Assembly: GCF_027111295.1 (NCBI RefSeq)
Contig: NZ_CP114287.1
Span: 2,418,001 to 2,482,000 of the forward strand
Direction of reading: 5' to 3'
Origin: Flavobacterium gelatinilyticum
GTDB taxonomy: Bacteria; Bacteroidota; Bacteroidia; Flavobacteriales; Flavobacteriaceae
Length of the DNA stretch: 64,000 nt
In this document: one piece after another, positions 44,956-55,119 of the stretch
Position numbering within the stretch: position 1 is the stretch's first letter
Layout of the letters: each line of letters starts with the position of its first letter
Notes under the pieces: model-generated
Databases searched by the model: none
What the model was told of the DNA's origin: nothing
What the model saw: only the letters and a program-made list of their open reading frames with translations
Position numbers and translations under genes: made by a program

Positions 44956-46212
44956 ATGGAAACAGTTCAAGCAATAAAACAACGATTTGAGATTATTGGT
45001 AATGATCCGAAATTAAATCGTGCTATCGAAAAAGCCATTCAGGTTGCTCCTACTGATATTTCGGTTATGGTAACTGGGGAAAGTGGTGTTGGTAAAGAAA
45101 ACATTCCAAGAATTATACATTCGCTTTCGCACAGAAAGCACGGAAAATATATTGCCGTAAACTGCGGTGCTATTCCGGAAGGAACTATTGACAGTGAACT
45201 TTTTGGACACGAAAAAGGCGCCTTCACCGGAGCGACAAGCACACGTGAAGGATATTTTGAAGTAGCCGATGGCGGAACCATCTTCCTTGATGAAGTGGGC
45301 GAACTGCCATTAACAACACAAGTACGATTACTTCGTGTTCTTGAAAACGGAGAATTTATAAAAGTAGGTTCGTCTCAGGTTCAAAAAACAAATGTTCGTA
45401 TCGTTGCCGCAACAAATGTTAATTTGTTTAACGCTATCGAAAAAGGAAAATTCCGTGAAGATTTGTATTACCGTTTAAGTACAGTCGAAATCACACTGCC
45501 TCCTTTAAGAGAAAGAAACGATGACATACATTTATTGTTCAGAAAATTTGTGGCTGATTTTGCCCATAAATACAAAATGCCGCCTTTAAAACTGGATGAT
45601 GATGCGGTGCAGCTTTTACAAAAATTCAGATGGAGCGGTAATATACGTCAGCTTAGAAATGTCGCTGAACAGATTTCGGTTTTAGAAACCAACCGCGATA
45701 TTAATCTGGCAACATTACAGTCGTATCTGCCTGCCGAAGGAAGCAATCTGCCTTCTGTAATAAACGATCAGAAAAAAGACAGTGATTTTAGTACCGAAAG
45801 AGACATATTATATAAGGTGCTTTTTGATATGAAAAGCGACCTGAACGATCTAAAAAAACTGACTCTTGAATTAATGAAAAACGGCACCTCAAAAGTGCAG
45901 GATATCAATCCAAATTTAATTCAGAAAATATATGGAAATCAGGAAAATGAAAGCGAAATTGATTTTGAAGAAGAACCAAGAACCGCTGTAATGACTCCTG
46001 CTGTACGCGAAGAAAACTATCAGATTCCTGAAGACAATTATTTATTTGCCGAAACTATAGAGGAGGAAGAAATTTTACGTCTGGAGCAGAAAGAAATTGA
46101 AATGATCAAAAAATCTCTGGAAAAGAATAAAGGAAAACGAAAAGCTGCCGCAGATGAGTTAGGCATCTCAGAAAGAACTTTATATAGAAAAATCAAACAA
46201 TTCGATTTATAA
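44956..46212 (+). CDS. Sigma-54-dependent transcriptional activator without receiver domain
   Basis: This 418-residue protein has an AAA+ domain with Walker A GESGVGKE (41-48), the sigma-54 contact loop GAFTGAT (88-94), Walker B GTIFLDEVGE and the arginine-finger region REDLYYRLSTVEI. A linker follows, then a Fis-type helix-turn-helix at the C-terminus (RKAAADELGISERTLYRKIKQF). There is no N-terminal receiver, GAF or PAS domain, so activity must be controlled by level or by a partner protein. It should remodel RNA polymerase with RpoN at GG-N10-GC promoters. In flavobacteria it keeps company with lptE and secG. Confidence 0.92.
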   Translation: METVQAIKQRFEIIGNDPKLNRAIEKAIQVAPTDISVMVTGESGVGKENIPRIIHSLSHRKHGKYIAVNCGAIPEGTIDSELFGHEKGAFTGATSTREGYFEVADGGTIFLDEVGELPLTTQVRLLRVLENGEFIKVGSSQVQKTNVRIVAATNVNLFNAIEKGKFREDLYYRLSTVEITLPPLRERNDDIHLLFRKFVADFAHKYKMPPLKLDDDAVQLLQKFRWSGNIRQLRNVAEQISVLETNRDINLATLQSYLPAEGSNLPSVINDQKKDSDFSTERDILYKVLFDMKSDLNDLKKLTLELMKNGTSKVQDINPNLIQKIYGNQENESEIDFEEEPRTAVMTPAVREENYQIPEDNYLFAETIEEEEILRLEQKEIEMIKKSLEKNKGKRKAAADELGISERTLYRKIKQFDL

Positions 46213-46283
46213 AAATTATAAAATTCTAAGTTAAAATTCCTGATTCCAATTTCGAGAAAGTAAAATCTCAAACTTCAAATTAG

Positions 46284-46291
46284 TATATTTG
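46284..46291 (+). promoter_or_regulatory. Candidate -7 box upstream of lptE
   Basis: TATATTTG is an exact TAnnTTTG match 80 nt before the lptE ATG. No TTG at normal distance. Confidence 0.35.
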
Positions 46292-46371
46292 ACCCAAATT
46301 CAATTTTGAAGAGCAGACATTACAGCTATTAAAATCAGGATTTTTAAACATTGGAATTCATTAAAATACAT

Positions 46372-46893
46372 ATGAAAAAAATATATTCTCTATTCGCATT
46401 TCTCAGCCTTTTCATGTTAAGTGGCTGCGGGTATTACAATTTTACCGGAAGCACAGGCCAAATCAATGCAAAAACGTTTCAGGTAAACTTCTTTCAAAAC
46501 AATGCCGATTTGATTGAACCGGGAATCGATAGAGATTTTACACTGGCATTACAGGATTTGATTATGAATCAGACCAACCTGAATCTGGTAAGCAACGGCG
46601 GTGACTTAATTTACGAAGGAGAAATTGTAGATTACAGAGTTACCCCAATGACCGCAACAGCAGTAACATCCGGCGGTGATGCGGGTGCAGCACAAAACCG
46701 TCTGACTATTCGTATCAATGTACGATTTACGAATAAAGCCAAAGAAAGTGATGATTTTGAGAAACCATTTGAATTTTATTTTGATTTCCAAGGAAATGCA
46801 CTACCTACCGGAAGTGTTCTAAATGAAGCTATTAAAACCATTTTTGAAAGAATTACGCAGGACATCTTTAATGAGTCTCTTGCAAAATGGTAA
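46372..46893 (+). CDS. lptE: LPS-assembly lipoprotein LptE
   Basis: Starting at the ATG at 46372 (seven codons inside the longest reading) gives a clean lipoprotein signal: MKKIYSLFAFLSLFMLSGC with Cys19. The 173-residue body (GYYNFTGSTGQI, TFQVNFFQNNADLIEPGIDRDFTLALQDLI, DYRVTPMTATA, RITQDIFNESLAKW) is the Bacteroidetes LptE family. LptE plugs the outer-membrane LptD barrel that inserts lipopolysaccharide. The longer start would hide the lipobox and is less likely. Confidence 0.9.
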   Translation: MKKIYSLFAFLSLFMLSGCGYYNFTGSTGQINAKTFQVNFFQNNADLIEPGIDRDFTLALQDLIMNQTNLNLVSNGGDLIYEGEIVDYRVTPMTATAVTSGGDAGAAQNRLTIRINVRFTNKAKESDDFEKPFEFYFDFQGNALPTGSVLNEAIKTIFERITQDIFNESLAKW

Positions 46894-46969
46894 GTTTTTA
46901 ATACATTGCTGACAAAACAAAAAACCAGAAACAATTAATTAAGACAATTCGAAGATTAAATAAAAAATA

Positions 46970-48763
46970 ATGAATGTAACTGATTATACCTACTTAATGA
47001 ACAAGCCCGATGCTATTACAGAAAAGCAAACGGAAGCATTAGGAAGTGTTCTGAATGAATTTCCGTATTTTCAAAGTGCAAGAGCACTTCGATTAAAAGG
47101 ACTTTACAGCCAGAACAGCTTTAAGTATAATTATGCTTTAAAAGTTACGGCTGCACATACGGCAGATCGTTCGGTTTTGTTTGATTTTATTACTTCAGAA
47201 AAATTCACTTCGATCCAAAATGACTTTTATGACCAAAAACTCAGAGAGCTTATGGATATGAATGTTTTTGGAAGTGAAATCGTTTCATATGAACAAGTTA
47301 AAAAAACTCCCGAAATAAGAATTGACCCAATTGAACAATCAATTCTAAAATCGATTAAAGAAGCCACCACAGTTGTTTTTGAAAGACCAGTTAAAGAAGA
47401 AGAAAAAACAATTGAACCGGTAATTGAAGAGCCGGCTGCAAATACTGCTCAGGAAACAGAAATTTTCATAGAACCTATTCCTACCGAAGAAGAAATTCTG
47501 AACAGTTTTGTAAAAGTTTCAGAAGCTGAAGAAAATACTTCTGAAGAAATTATTGAAGCTCCTATTTCAATTCCTACTGAAGAAGAAATCTTAAATTCTT
47601 TTGTTGAAAATACAAATACAGAAGAAGAAGCTGAAGAAACCACTGCAGAAGAACCTGTAATTGTAAGCCCAAGCGAGGAAGAAATTTTAGATACCTTTAA
47701 AAAGGTAGAGGAAGCAGTTTCTGACTCTGTTTTAGCAGATAAAACCGAGGAAGAGATACTAGAAACTTTTACTGAAGTAACAGAAGTTGAAGAACAAACC
47801 TTTGAGCCTGTTATTGAAGAATCGATTGCAAGTCCAAGCGAAGACGAAATTCTGAATACTTTTACTAAAGTTGAAGAAAACGATTCTGAACCTATTGAAA
47901 AACCAGTTTCTGACAGCAGCAAAGAAGAGGAAATTATAAATATTTCAGCAGAAACCGAAAATACAGAAAAAACCACTCAGCCAATTGTAGAAAAACCTGC
48001 AAAACCTGTGAGGCTAACCTTTTTTGAGGAATTTGTTGACGATGAAGATGATGAGGAAATTTCAGAAAAAACCGAGATTCCTGCCGCCAAAATCGTAAAC
48101 GCGATTACAGAACCTGCTGAAGTTGTTTTTGAAGAAGCTAAAGAAGCTGAACAAAATGATGCAGCTAACACTGATTCTGCTGAAGAAACTACAGAAACAG
48201 CTGTAAGTGAAGTGATTTCTAAAACGGAAGACACAACTCAATCAGAGGAAGTTATCCAAATTGAAAATGTTTCTGAAATTGTAAAAACAGCAGAGGAGAA
48301 TTTAGAAATAGGAAAACCAATAGACTTTTCCGGCAATGAAAAACATTCTTTTCAGGAATGGCTTCAATTAGCAAGAACTGAGCCTATTGACCGGACAGCA
48401 GATGCGCATCAGGAAACCGATAAGGGTGAAAAAAAAAGCGGTGAAGTAACCGGAACCGATTCAACTGAAGACGAAAAGAAGAAAAAAGCAGAAATAATTG
48501 ACAGATTTATTGAAGCAAATCCAAAAATTTCTCCAATAAAACCAACAATGGCAAATCCGCCGATTCAATTTAACATCAATGAAGAGGAGAATTCATACCT
48601 GATGACAGAGACTTTGGCCCGTGTATATTTAGAACAAAAAAAATATACAAAGGCCATACAAGCATATGAAATATTAATTTTGAAATATCCAGAAAAAATT
48701 AGTTTCTTTGCAGACCGCATTTCGGATATAAAGATTTTACAACAAAATAACAATAACAATTAA
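46970..48763 (+). CDS. Acidic repeat protein with C-terminal TPR-like segment
   Basis: This 597-residue protein has no signal peptide. The N-terminal 130 residues are folded (FPYFQSARALRLKGLYSQNSFKYNYALKVTA). Residues about 171-326 hold six degenerate copies of P[TS]EEEIL-x-[ST]F (at about 171, 202, 234, 259, 289 and 317), about 25-32 residues apart in very acidic sequence. The C-terminus has one clear TPR-like helix pair (LARVYLEQKKYTKAIQAYEILILKYPEK). It lies between lptE and secG with a 5-nt gap to secG. Function unknown; a tether or interaction scaffold is possible. Confidence 0.82.
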   Translation: MNVTDYTYLMNKPDAITEKQTEALGSVLNEFPYFQSARALRLKGLYSQNSFKYNYALKVTAAHTADRSVLFDFITSEKFTSIQNDFYDQKLRELMDMNVFGSEIVSYEQVKKTPEIRIDPIEQSILKSIKEATTVVFERPVKEEEKTIEPVIEEPAANTAQETEIFIEPIPTEEEILNSFVKVSEAEENTSEEIIEAPISIPTEEEILNSFVENTNTEEEAEETTAEEPVIVSPSEEEILDTFKKVEEAVSDSVLADKTEEEILETFTEVTEVEEQTFEPVIEESIASPSEDEILNTFTKVEENDSEPIEKPVSDSSKEEEIINISAETENTEKTTQPIVEKPAKPVRLTFFEEFVDDEDDEEISEKTEIPAAKIVNAITEPAEVVFEEAKEAEQNDAANTDSAEETTETAVSEVISKTEDTTQSEEVIQIENVSEIVKTAEENLEIGKPIDFSGNEKHSFQEWLQLARTEPIDRTADAHQETDKGEKKSGEVTGTDSTEDEKKKKAEIIDRFIEANPKISPIKPTMANPPIQFNINEEENSYLMTETLARVYLEQKKYTKAIQAYEILILKYPEKISFFADRISDIKILQQNNNNN

Positions 48764-48768
48764 TACAA

Positions 48769-49110
48769 ATGAGCACATTTTCAATTTTCTTAGTTTTAAT
48801 CACAATAGTTTGCTTTCTATTGATCGTAGTGATTATGGTACAAAACCCTAAAGGAGGCGGATTGTCTTCTACTATCAGCGGAACTCAAATGTTAGGCGGT
48901 GTACAAAAAACAACTGACTTTTTAGACAAAAGTACATGGACGTTAGCTACTATTTTGATTGCTTTAATCCTTCTTTCAAGCTTAAGCTTCACTGGAGCTT
49001 TAGGTGATACAGGATCTAAAATCATTGAAAAAGGTGAAGCTCCTGCAGCAACTGCACCAGCAGCGCCAGCACAAGGAACTCCTGCTCCGGCAGCACCAGC
49101 AGCAAAATAA
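48769..49110 (+). CDS. secG: Preprotein translocase subunit SecG
   Basis: This 113-residue protein has two membrane helices (IFLVLITIVCFLLIVVIMVQ and WTLATILIALILLSSLSF) flanking the SecG motif NPKGGGLSSTISGTQMLGG. The Ala/Pro-rich tail (PAATAPAAPAQGTPAPAAP) is common in Bacteroidetes SecG. It helps SecYE move proteins across the inner membrane. It starts 5 nt after the acidic repeat protein gene. Confidence 0.95.
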   Translation: MSTFSIFLVLITIVCFLLIVVIMVQNPKGGGLSSTISGTQMLGGVQKTTDFLDKSTWTLATILIALILLSSLSFTGALGDTGSKIIEKGEAPAATAPAAPAQGTPAPAAPAAK

Positions 49111-49129
49111 TAATTTTGATATAATTGAA

Positions 49130-49162
49130 AATGCCAGCCTGTCAAAGCTGGCATTTTTTTTA
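49130..49162 (+). terminator. Terminator after secG
   Basis: Stem AATGCCAGC / GCTGGCATT with an 8-nt loop and a long T run, 20 nt after the secG stop. Confidence 0.9.
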
Positions 49163-49187
49163 GGAAAAAATGTCAGTTTATAGAGCA

Positions 49188-49204
49188 TGGCACAATTTCT
49201 GAAA
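49188..49204 (+). promoter_or_regulatory. Possible sigma-54-type -24/-12 element before groESL
   Basis: TGGCAC (49188-49193), then a GG-to-G spacing of 10 nt to CTGAA (49200-49204). It matches the -24 box fully and the -12 box only in part (GA in place of GC). No CIRCE element and no TAnnTTTG box was seen before groES. Confidence 0.3.
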
Positions 49205-49251
49205 GTTTTTAGAACATTAAAAAACGTATAACCTATTAATAATATAAAATC

Positions 49252-49530
49252 ATGGCTTTAAACATTAAACCGCTTTCAGACCGCGTACTTATTGAGCCTG
49301 CTGCAGCTGAAACTAAAACTGCCTCAGGTATTTTTATTCCAGATACTGCCAAAGAAAAACCACAAAAAGGTACTGTTGTAGCAGTAGGAAACGGATCTAA
49401 AGATCACACTATGACTGTAAAAGTTGGAGACACTGTTCTTTATGGTCAATTTGCCAGAACAGAAGTAATAAAATCAGAAGGAGTTGATTATTTGATTATG
49501 CGTGAAGACGACATCTTAGCAATTATCTAA
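49252..49530 (+). CDS. groES: Co-chaperonin GroES
   Basis: The 92-residue protein is typical Gro[21 protein letters not shown], the mobile loop [18 protein letters not shown], and the C-terminal [16 protein letters not shown]. It caps the GroEL ring. It is 82 nt upstream of groEL. Confidence 0.98.
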   Translation: MALNIKPLSDRVLIEPAAAETKTASGIFIPDTAKEKPQKGTVVAVGNGSKDHTMTVKVGDTVLYGQFARTEVIKSEGVDYLIMREDDILAII

Positions 49531-49579
49531 AAACATATTGTATCAAGTACGGATTTTTAAGGATTAAGAACTCCGATAA

Positions 49580-51244
<1,665 letters not shown>

Positions 51245-51267
51245 TTCATTCTCTTCTTAAAACTTAA

Positions 51268-51297
51268 AAGCGCCGGATTTTATCTGGCGCTTTTTTT
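51268..51297 (+). terminator. Terminator after groEL
   Basis: Stem AAGCGCCGGAT / ATCTGGCGCTT (one G-T pair), 3-nt loop, followed by seven T. Confidence 0.88.
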
Positions 51298-51301
51298 GTT
51301 C

Positions 51302-51481
51302 GCCACAAATTCACGAATTATTTTTTTCTAATCTTTACACCTATTTTTATTTACCACAGATTTCGCAGATCAAAAGAATTATAATCTGCGGTAAATTTTT
51401 TCCATACAAAGCATTCGTGTAATTTAAAGACAATTATTTTTAAACACAAGATTTAAAAAAACAATTCGTGAATTTGCGGCT
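51302..51481. repeat. Nested inverted repeats in the 313-nt gap after groEL
   Basis: Outer arms GCCACAAATTCACGAATT (51302-51319) and AATTCGTGAATTTGCGGC (51464-51481) pair with one mismatch. Inside, ACCACAGATT (51352-51361) faces AATCTGCGGTAAA (starting near 51382). The gap holds no gene apart from the repeats, the groEL terminator and the next promoter. Confidence 0.65.
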
Positions 51482-51528
51482 AATCTTTTATTTAACATTC
51501 TCTTTTTCTTAAAAAAATCTATTATAGA

Positions 51529-51536
51529 TAACTTTG
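51529..51536 (+). promoter_or_regulatory. Candidate -7 box of the phosphodiesterase gene
   Basis: TAACTTTG is an exact TAnnTTTG match 21 nt before the ATG at 51558; no clear TTG box. Confidence 0.5.
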
Positions 51537-51557
51537 CAAAGACAATAAATTTTTAAA

Positions 51558-52757
51558 ATGAAAAAATATTTCACTCCACTCCTTTCTTTATTTTTCCTTG
51601 CACTTTCTATCACTTTACAAGCTCAAAACAACAAAGATTCCTATGTTGTTTTAGTTTCTATGGATGGATTTCGCTGGGATTATGAGAAACATTTCAATCT
51701 CCCTAATTTAAAGCAGATTGAAAAAGAAGGCGTTCATGCCAAATCAATGAAACCTTCTTATCCAACCAAAACTTTTCCAAATCATTATTCGATAGTAACA
51801 GGTCTTTATCCGGATCATCACGGTATTATCAACAATGTTTTTTATGATGCTTCTTTAAACCAATCATTTTCATTATCAAGCGATGCCAAAAATGATTCCC
51901 GTTTTTATGGTGGAAATCCAATTTGGAATTTAGCTGAACAACAAGGTGTTAAAACCGCTTCGTTCTTTTGGCCGGGTTCTGATATTGACAAAAGAAATCC
52001 GACTTATTACAAAAATTACGATGGCAAAACTCCATACGGAGCCAGAATCGATACGGTTATGAAATGGCTGCAGCTTCCTGAAAAACAACGACCTCATCTG
52101 GTTACTTTATATTTTGATGAACCGGATCATACCGGGCATAATTTTGGTCCGCTTTCGCCTCAAACCGAAAAAACGGTAATCAAAATGGATTCGATTATGG
52201 GTGAATTATCCAGAAGACTAAATGAATTGCCAATTGGAAAACAAATCAATTTAATCATAGTTTCAGACCACGGAATGGCTGATATCAGTAATGAGAAAAA
52301 AGCAGCGGTTCTCGATTATTTAAAACCTGAATGGCTAGGTTACAAAGATGTAATTAACCCAATTATGAGTTTACAGGCAAAACCGGGGTTTCAGGATTCT
52401 ATTGCAAAAGCTTTAAAAAAAGTACCGCATATTAAATTCTGGAAAGCATCAGAAGTTCCGGAAAGATTACATTACGGAACAAATCCGCGTGTACATGATT
52501 TTGTTATTGAGGCCGAAAAAGGATGGAGTTTAGTAAGCAAAGAAAGTAATCACATAAAAGGAGGAACTCACGGTTATGATAATAACGAGAAAGATATGCA
52601 CGCTATTTTTTATGCCAAAGGTCCAGCTTTTAAAGTCAATAAGAAAATTAAAACATTTGAAAATGTTTCTGTTTATCCTTTAATAGCAGAGATTTTAGGC
52701 TTAAAAATTGGAGAAATTGATGGCAAATTGAGCGATGTTGATGGAATGCTTAGATAA
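51558..52757 (+). CDS. Ectonucleotide pyrophosphatase/phosphodiesterase (ENPP family)
   Basis: This 399-residue exported protein (signal peptide MKKYFTPLLSLFFLALSITLQAQ) is an alkaline-phosphatase-superfamily enzyme. The metal site begins with Asp36 (VSMDGFRWDY), the catalytic Thr lies in PTKTFPNHYSIVTGLYPDHHG (about residue 72), and later ligands are DEPDHTGH, VSDHGM and the C-terminal GTHGYDN. ENPP enzymes split phosphodiester or pyrophosphate bonds of nucleotides in the periplasm. Its stop codon TAA runs straight into an intergenic repeat. Confidence 0.93.
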   Translation: MKKYFTPLLSLFFLALSITLQAQNNKDSYVVLVSMDGFRWDYEKHFNLPNLKQIEKEGVHAKSMKPSYPTKTFPNHYSIVTGLYPDHHGIINNVFYDASLNQSFSLSSDAKNDSRFYGGNPIWNLAEQQGVKTASFFWPGSDIDKRNPTYYKNYDGKTPYGARIDTVMKWLQLPEKQRPHLVTLYFDEPDHTGHNFGPLSPQTEKTVIKMDSIMGELSRRLNELPIGKQINLIIVSDHGMADISNEKKAAVLDYLKPEWLGYKDVINPIMSLQAKPGFQDSIAKALKKVPHIKFWKASEVPERLHYGTNPRVHDFVIEAEKGWSLVSKESNHIKGGTHGYDNNEKDMHAIFYAKGPAFKVNKKIKTFENVSVYPLIAEILGLKIGEIDGKLSDVDGMLR

Positions 52758-52980
52758 TGTGTCAATTAGAAAATGTGCCAATTAGAAAATTTGATAATAC
52801 AGGACTGCCCCATAGGCTTCGGCTTCGCTCAGCCTGACAAAACAAACAATAAACCCGACAGATTTTAAAACCTGTCAGGTTTACTGGACATAAGACGCAC
52901 TGCAGCGCGTCTCTACAGATATGCGATATGTCAAATCATTTTCTGATTATCTAATTCTCTCATTGACACATTATCTAATT
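52758..52980. repeat. Mosaic intergenic repeat element A
   Basis: It contains GTGTCAATTAGAAAATGTGCC-type units at the left (52759-52798) and inverted TCTCTCATTGACACATTATC at the right, ending at the SDR stop. Between them are the palindromes ACCCGACAG / CTGTCAGGTTT (52853-52882) and AGACGCACTGCAGCGCGTCT (52893-52912). Element B at 54843-55119 has the same parts. Both flanking genes end exactly at its edges. Confidence 0.75.
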
Positions 52981-53818
52981 AAAAATTAGTCCCAACAGAA
53001 ACCTCTTTCCATTTCCCTAATTCACTTTGAACACTAGCAATTTTCTGGTTTGCCATGTTGAAGGCATCTTCACCTAAAAACAAATGCAGCGGCGGATTTT
53101 GATCCTGACTTACTTTAATTAAAGCTTCGGCTAATTTTACAGGATCTCCAGGCTGATTTTCATTGATATCTTCTTTGTGCGCACTTTGAGATTGTCTCAC
53201 TTCTTTGTATTCGGCAATTGGATTTTCAGGCAATAATAATGAGCTGTCTTTTAAGAAATCAGTTCTAAAATAACCCGGATACACTATAGTCGCGTGAACT
53301 CCAAAAGGTTTTATTTCTGCAGCTAATGATTCTGTTAAACCAGCAACGGCGAATTTAGTCGAACAGTAAATTCCCCACCCCGGAAATTCTCCATAATATC
53401 CTCCAACAGAAGAAATATTAAAAATATGTCCTGATTGATTGGCACGAAGAATCGGCATTGTATTTCTGATTACATTTAACAAACCAAAAACATTTACCTC
53501 AAAATTCTTTCTGGCCTCAGCATCTGTCAGCTCTTCTAATGCACCTAACAATCCGTAACCTGCATTATTTACTAAAACATCAATAGTTTTAAAATGGTGT
53601 ACAGATTTTTCTATCGCATTTTTTACGCTTTTTTCATCTGCCAAATCCATTTCAAGGGGAAGAAAATTTTCTGATGAGTTTCCTAATTCTTTGATCAAAG
53701 AAGATTCATTTCTTGAAGTTGCGGCAACTTTAAAACCTTCTGCTAATAATTTTTTAGCTAATTCTAATCCAAGTCCTTTTGAAGCACCTGTGATAAACCA
53801 AACTTTGTTATTTTCCAT
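52979..53818 (-). CDS. Short-chain dehydrogenase/reductase
   Basis: This 279-residue SDR has the cofactor motif TGASKGLG (about 10-17), VNNAGYGLLGALEELT, and the catalytic Ser (NISSVGGYYGEFPGWG) and YCSTK. The C-terminal part is extended as in classical NADP-type SDRs that act on alcohols or ketones. The substrate is not predictable. It lies 92 nt downstream of the AraC gene on the same strand, which may control it. Confidence 0.92.
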   Translation of the reverse strand: MENNKVWFITGASKGLGLELAKKLLAEGFKVAATSRNESSLIKELGNSSENFLPLEMDLADEKSVKNAIEKSVHHFKTIDVLVNNAGYGLLGALEELTDAEARKNFEVNVFGLLNVIRNTMPILRANQSGHIFNISSVGGYYGEFPGWGIYCSTKFAVAGLTESLAAEIKPFGVHATIVYPGYFRTDFLKDSSLLLPENPIAEYKEVRQSQSAHKEDINENQPGDPVKLAEALIKVSQDQNPPLHLFLGEDAFNMANQKIASVQSELGKWKEVSVGTNF

Positions 53819-53910
53819 GATTTTAAATTTTTACGTTTATAATTACAGGACAAAGGTATTGGCGAAGTGCTTCTTAAAAATTAAAGCAATCAAGTAAGAA
53901 GTTGCAAAAA

Positions 53911-54819
53911 TCAAACAATTTCGTTCAAACGATAGTTTTTAGGCGAAACCTGAACGTTTTTCTTGAAGAAATTAATAAAATGAGACAATTCTTCAAATCC
54001 TAAACACCAGGCTATTTCATTAATATTCCAATTGGTCTGTTTAAGAAGAATCATCGCTTCCTGAATAACCCTTTCGGCAACAATCTGCGAAGTGGTTTTT
54101 CCGGTTGTTTCTTTTAAAGCTTTATTTAAATGATTAACATGCACATTTAACTGACTGGCATATTCTGAAGGCGAACGGAAGTTAATCTGCTGTTTGATGG
54201 ATTCTATTGGAAACTGACGCTCAAGCAATTCCAAGAATAAAGAAGAAACTCTTATTGTGGCATTTGATTTACTATATAATGAAGCGGTTACAGTCTGCGT
54301 TTTCAATGCTAAATGAATAATTTCAAAAACCAGATTGCGAAGAACATCATATTTAAAAGCATAATCTGAATTGATTTCATCAAACATCCTTAAATAGACT
54401 TTTTTCAGGGACTCGGCTAATTCTTCAGAAACCGGAACGACCGGATTACCGCCGGGCTGAAATAAGGGATATTCTTTTAAATTCCCAAACTGACTAAAAA
54501 AGGCATCGGTAAAAATGCAGAAAAATCCGGTTTGATTTTCATCTATATGTTCCCAGCTGTAAGGAATCTGCGGATTAGCAAAAAACAAAGCCTGATCCTC
54601 AATAGCCACAACTTTATCTGCATAATGCACTTTGTTTTTCCCTATAATGAGACTTATTTTATAGAAGTCTTTCCGTGTATACGGTAACGGATTACAGGTA
54701 CTTCCCACGTAATCATCTAGTTTAAAAACATTAAAATGTCCGATTTCTTTTTTAAGGTTTTCGGGCATTCCGTTTATCTTAACGGTATAAAAATCTTCTA
54801 AGGTTTCTGTCGGCTTCAT
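53911..54819 (-). CDS. AraC-family transcriptional regulator
   Basis: This 302-residue regulator has a variable N-terminal sensing domain (cupin-like, with FFANPQIPYSWEHID) and a C-terminal double helix-turn-helix (NVHVNHLNKALKETTGKTTSQIVAERVI, then INEIAWCLGFEELSHFINFFKKNVQVSPKNYR), the AraC signature. It is likely to control the SDR gene downstream. The ligand is unknown. Confidence 0.92.
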   Translation of the reverse strand: MKPTETLEDFYTVKINGMPENLKKEIGHFNVFKLDDYVGSTCNPLPYTRKDFYKISLIIGKNKVHYADKVVAIEDQALFFANPQIPYSWEHIDENQTGFFCIFTDAFFSQFGNLKEYPLFQPGGNPVVPVSEELAESLKKVYLRMFDEINSDYAFKYDVLRNLVFEIIHLALKTQTVTASLYSKSNATIRVSSLFLELLERQFPIESIKQQINFRSPSEYASQLNVHVNHLNKALKETTGKTTSQIVAERVIQEAMILLKQTNWNINEIAWCLGFEELSHFINFFKKNVQVSPKNYRLNEIV

Positions 54820-54842
54820 TTTCCAAAGTTACAAAAATCAAA

Positions 54843-55119
54843 TTATTTTTAATTAGATAATTTGAGAATGTGTCAATTAGAAAATTAGATAATGATCTGA
54901 CACAACACATATTTGTAGAGACGCACTGCAGTGCGTCTTACGCATGTAATCTCAACATTTCATACACGGCACGTAGACGCACTGCTGTGCGTCTCTACAG
55001 AAATCGTCATGAATTAAAGTAACCCCAACAGGTTTTTAAAACCTGTCGGGGTTATCAAAAAATACTACAATACGTTTGTTGCGATTATTTTCTAATTATC
55101 AAATTGACACATTCTCTAA
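54843..55119. repeat. Mosaic intergenic repeat element B
   Basis: It contains GTGTCAATTAGAAAATTAG units at the left (54870-54892), two palindromes AGACGCACTGCAGTGCGTCT (54919-54938) and AGACGCACTGCTGTGCGTCT (54975-54994), and a palindrome ACCCCAACAGG / CCTGTCGGGGTT (55022-55053). The right end has inverted TTGACACATTCTCTAATTA running into the SulP stop codon. It matches element A in components and order. Confidence 0.75.

Noticed and set aside
47449..47976. A 175-codon ORF on the opposite strand of the acidic repeat protein gene
   Set aside because: Serine/valine-rich translation is the mirror of the Glu-rich coding strand; it is a shadow frame.
49111..49251. CIRCE-type heat-shock operator before groES
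   Set aside because: No TTAGCACTC / GAGTGCTAA pair is present in the gap.
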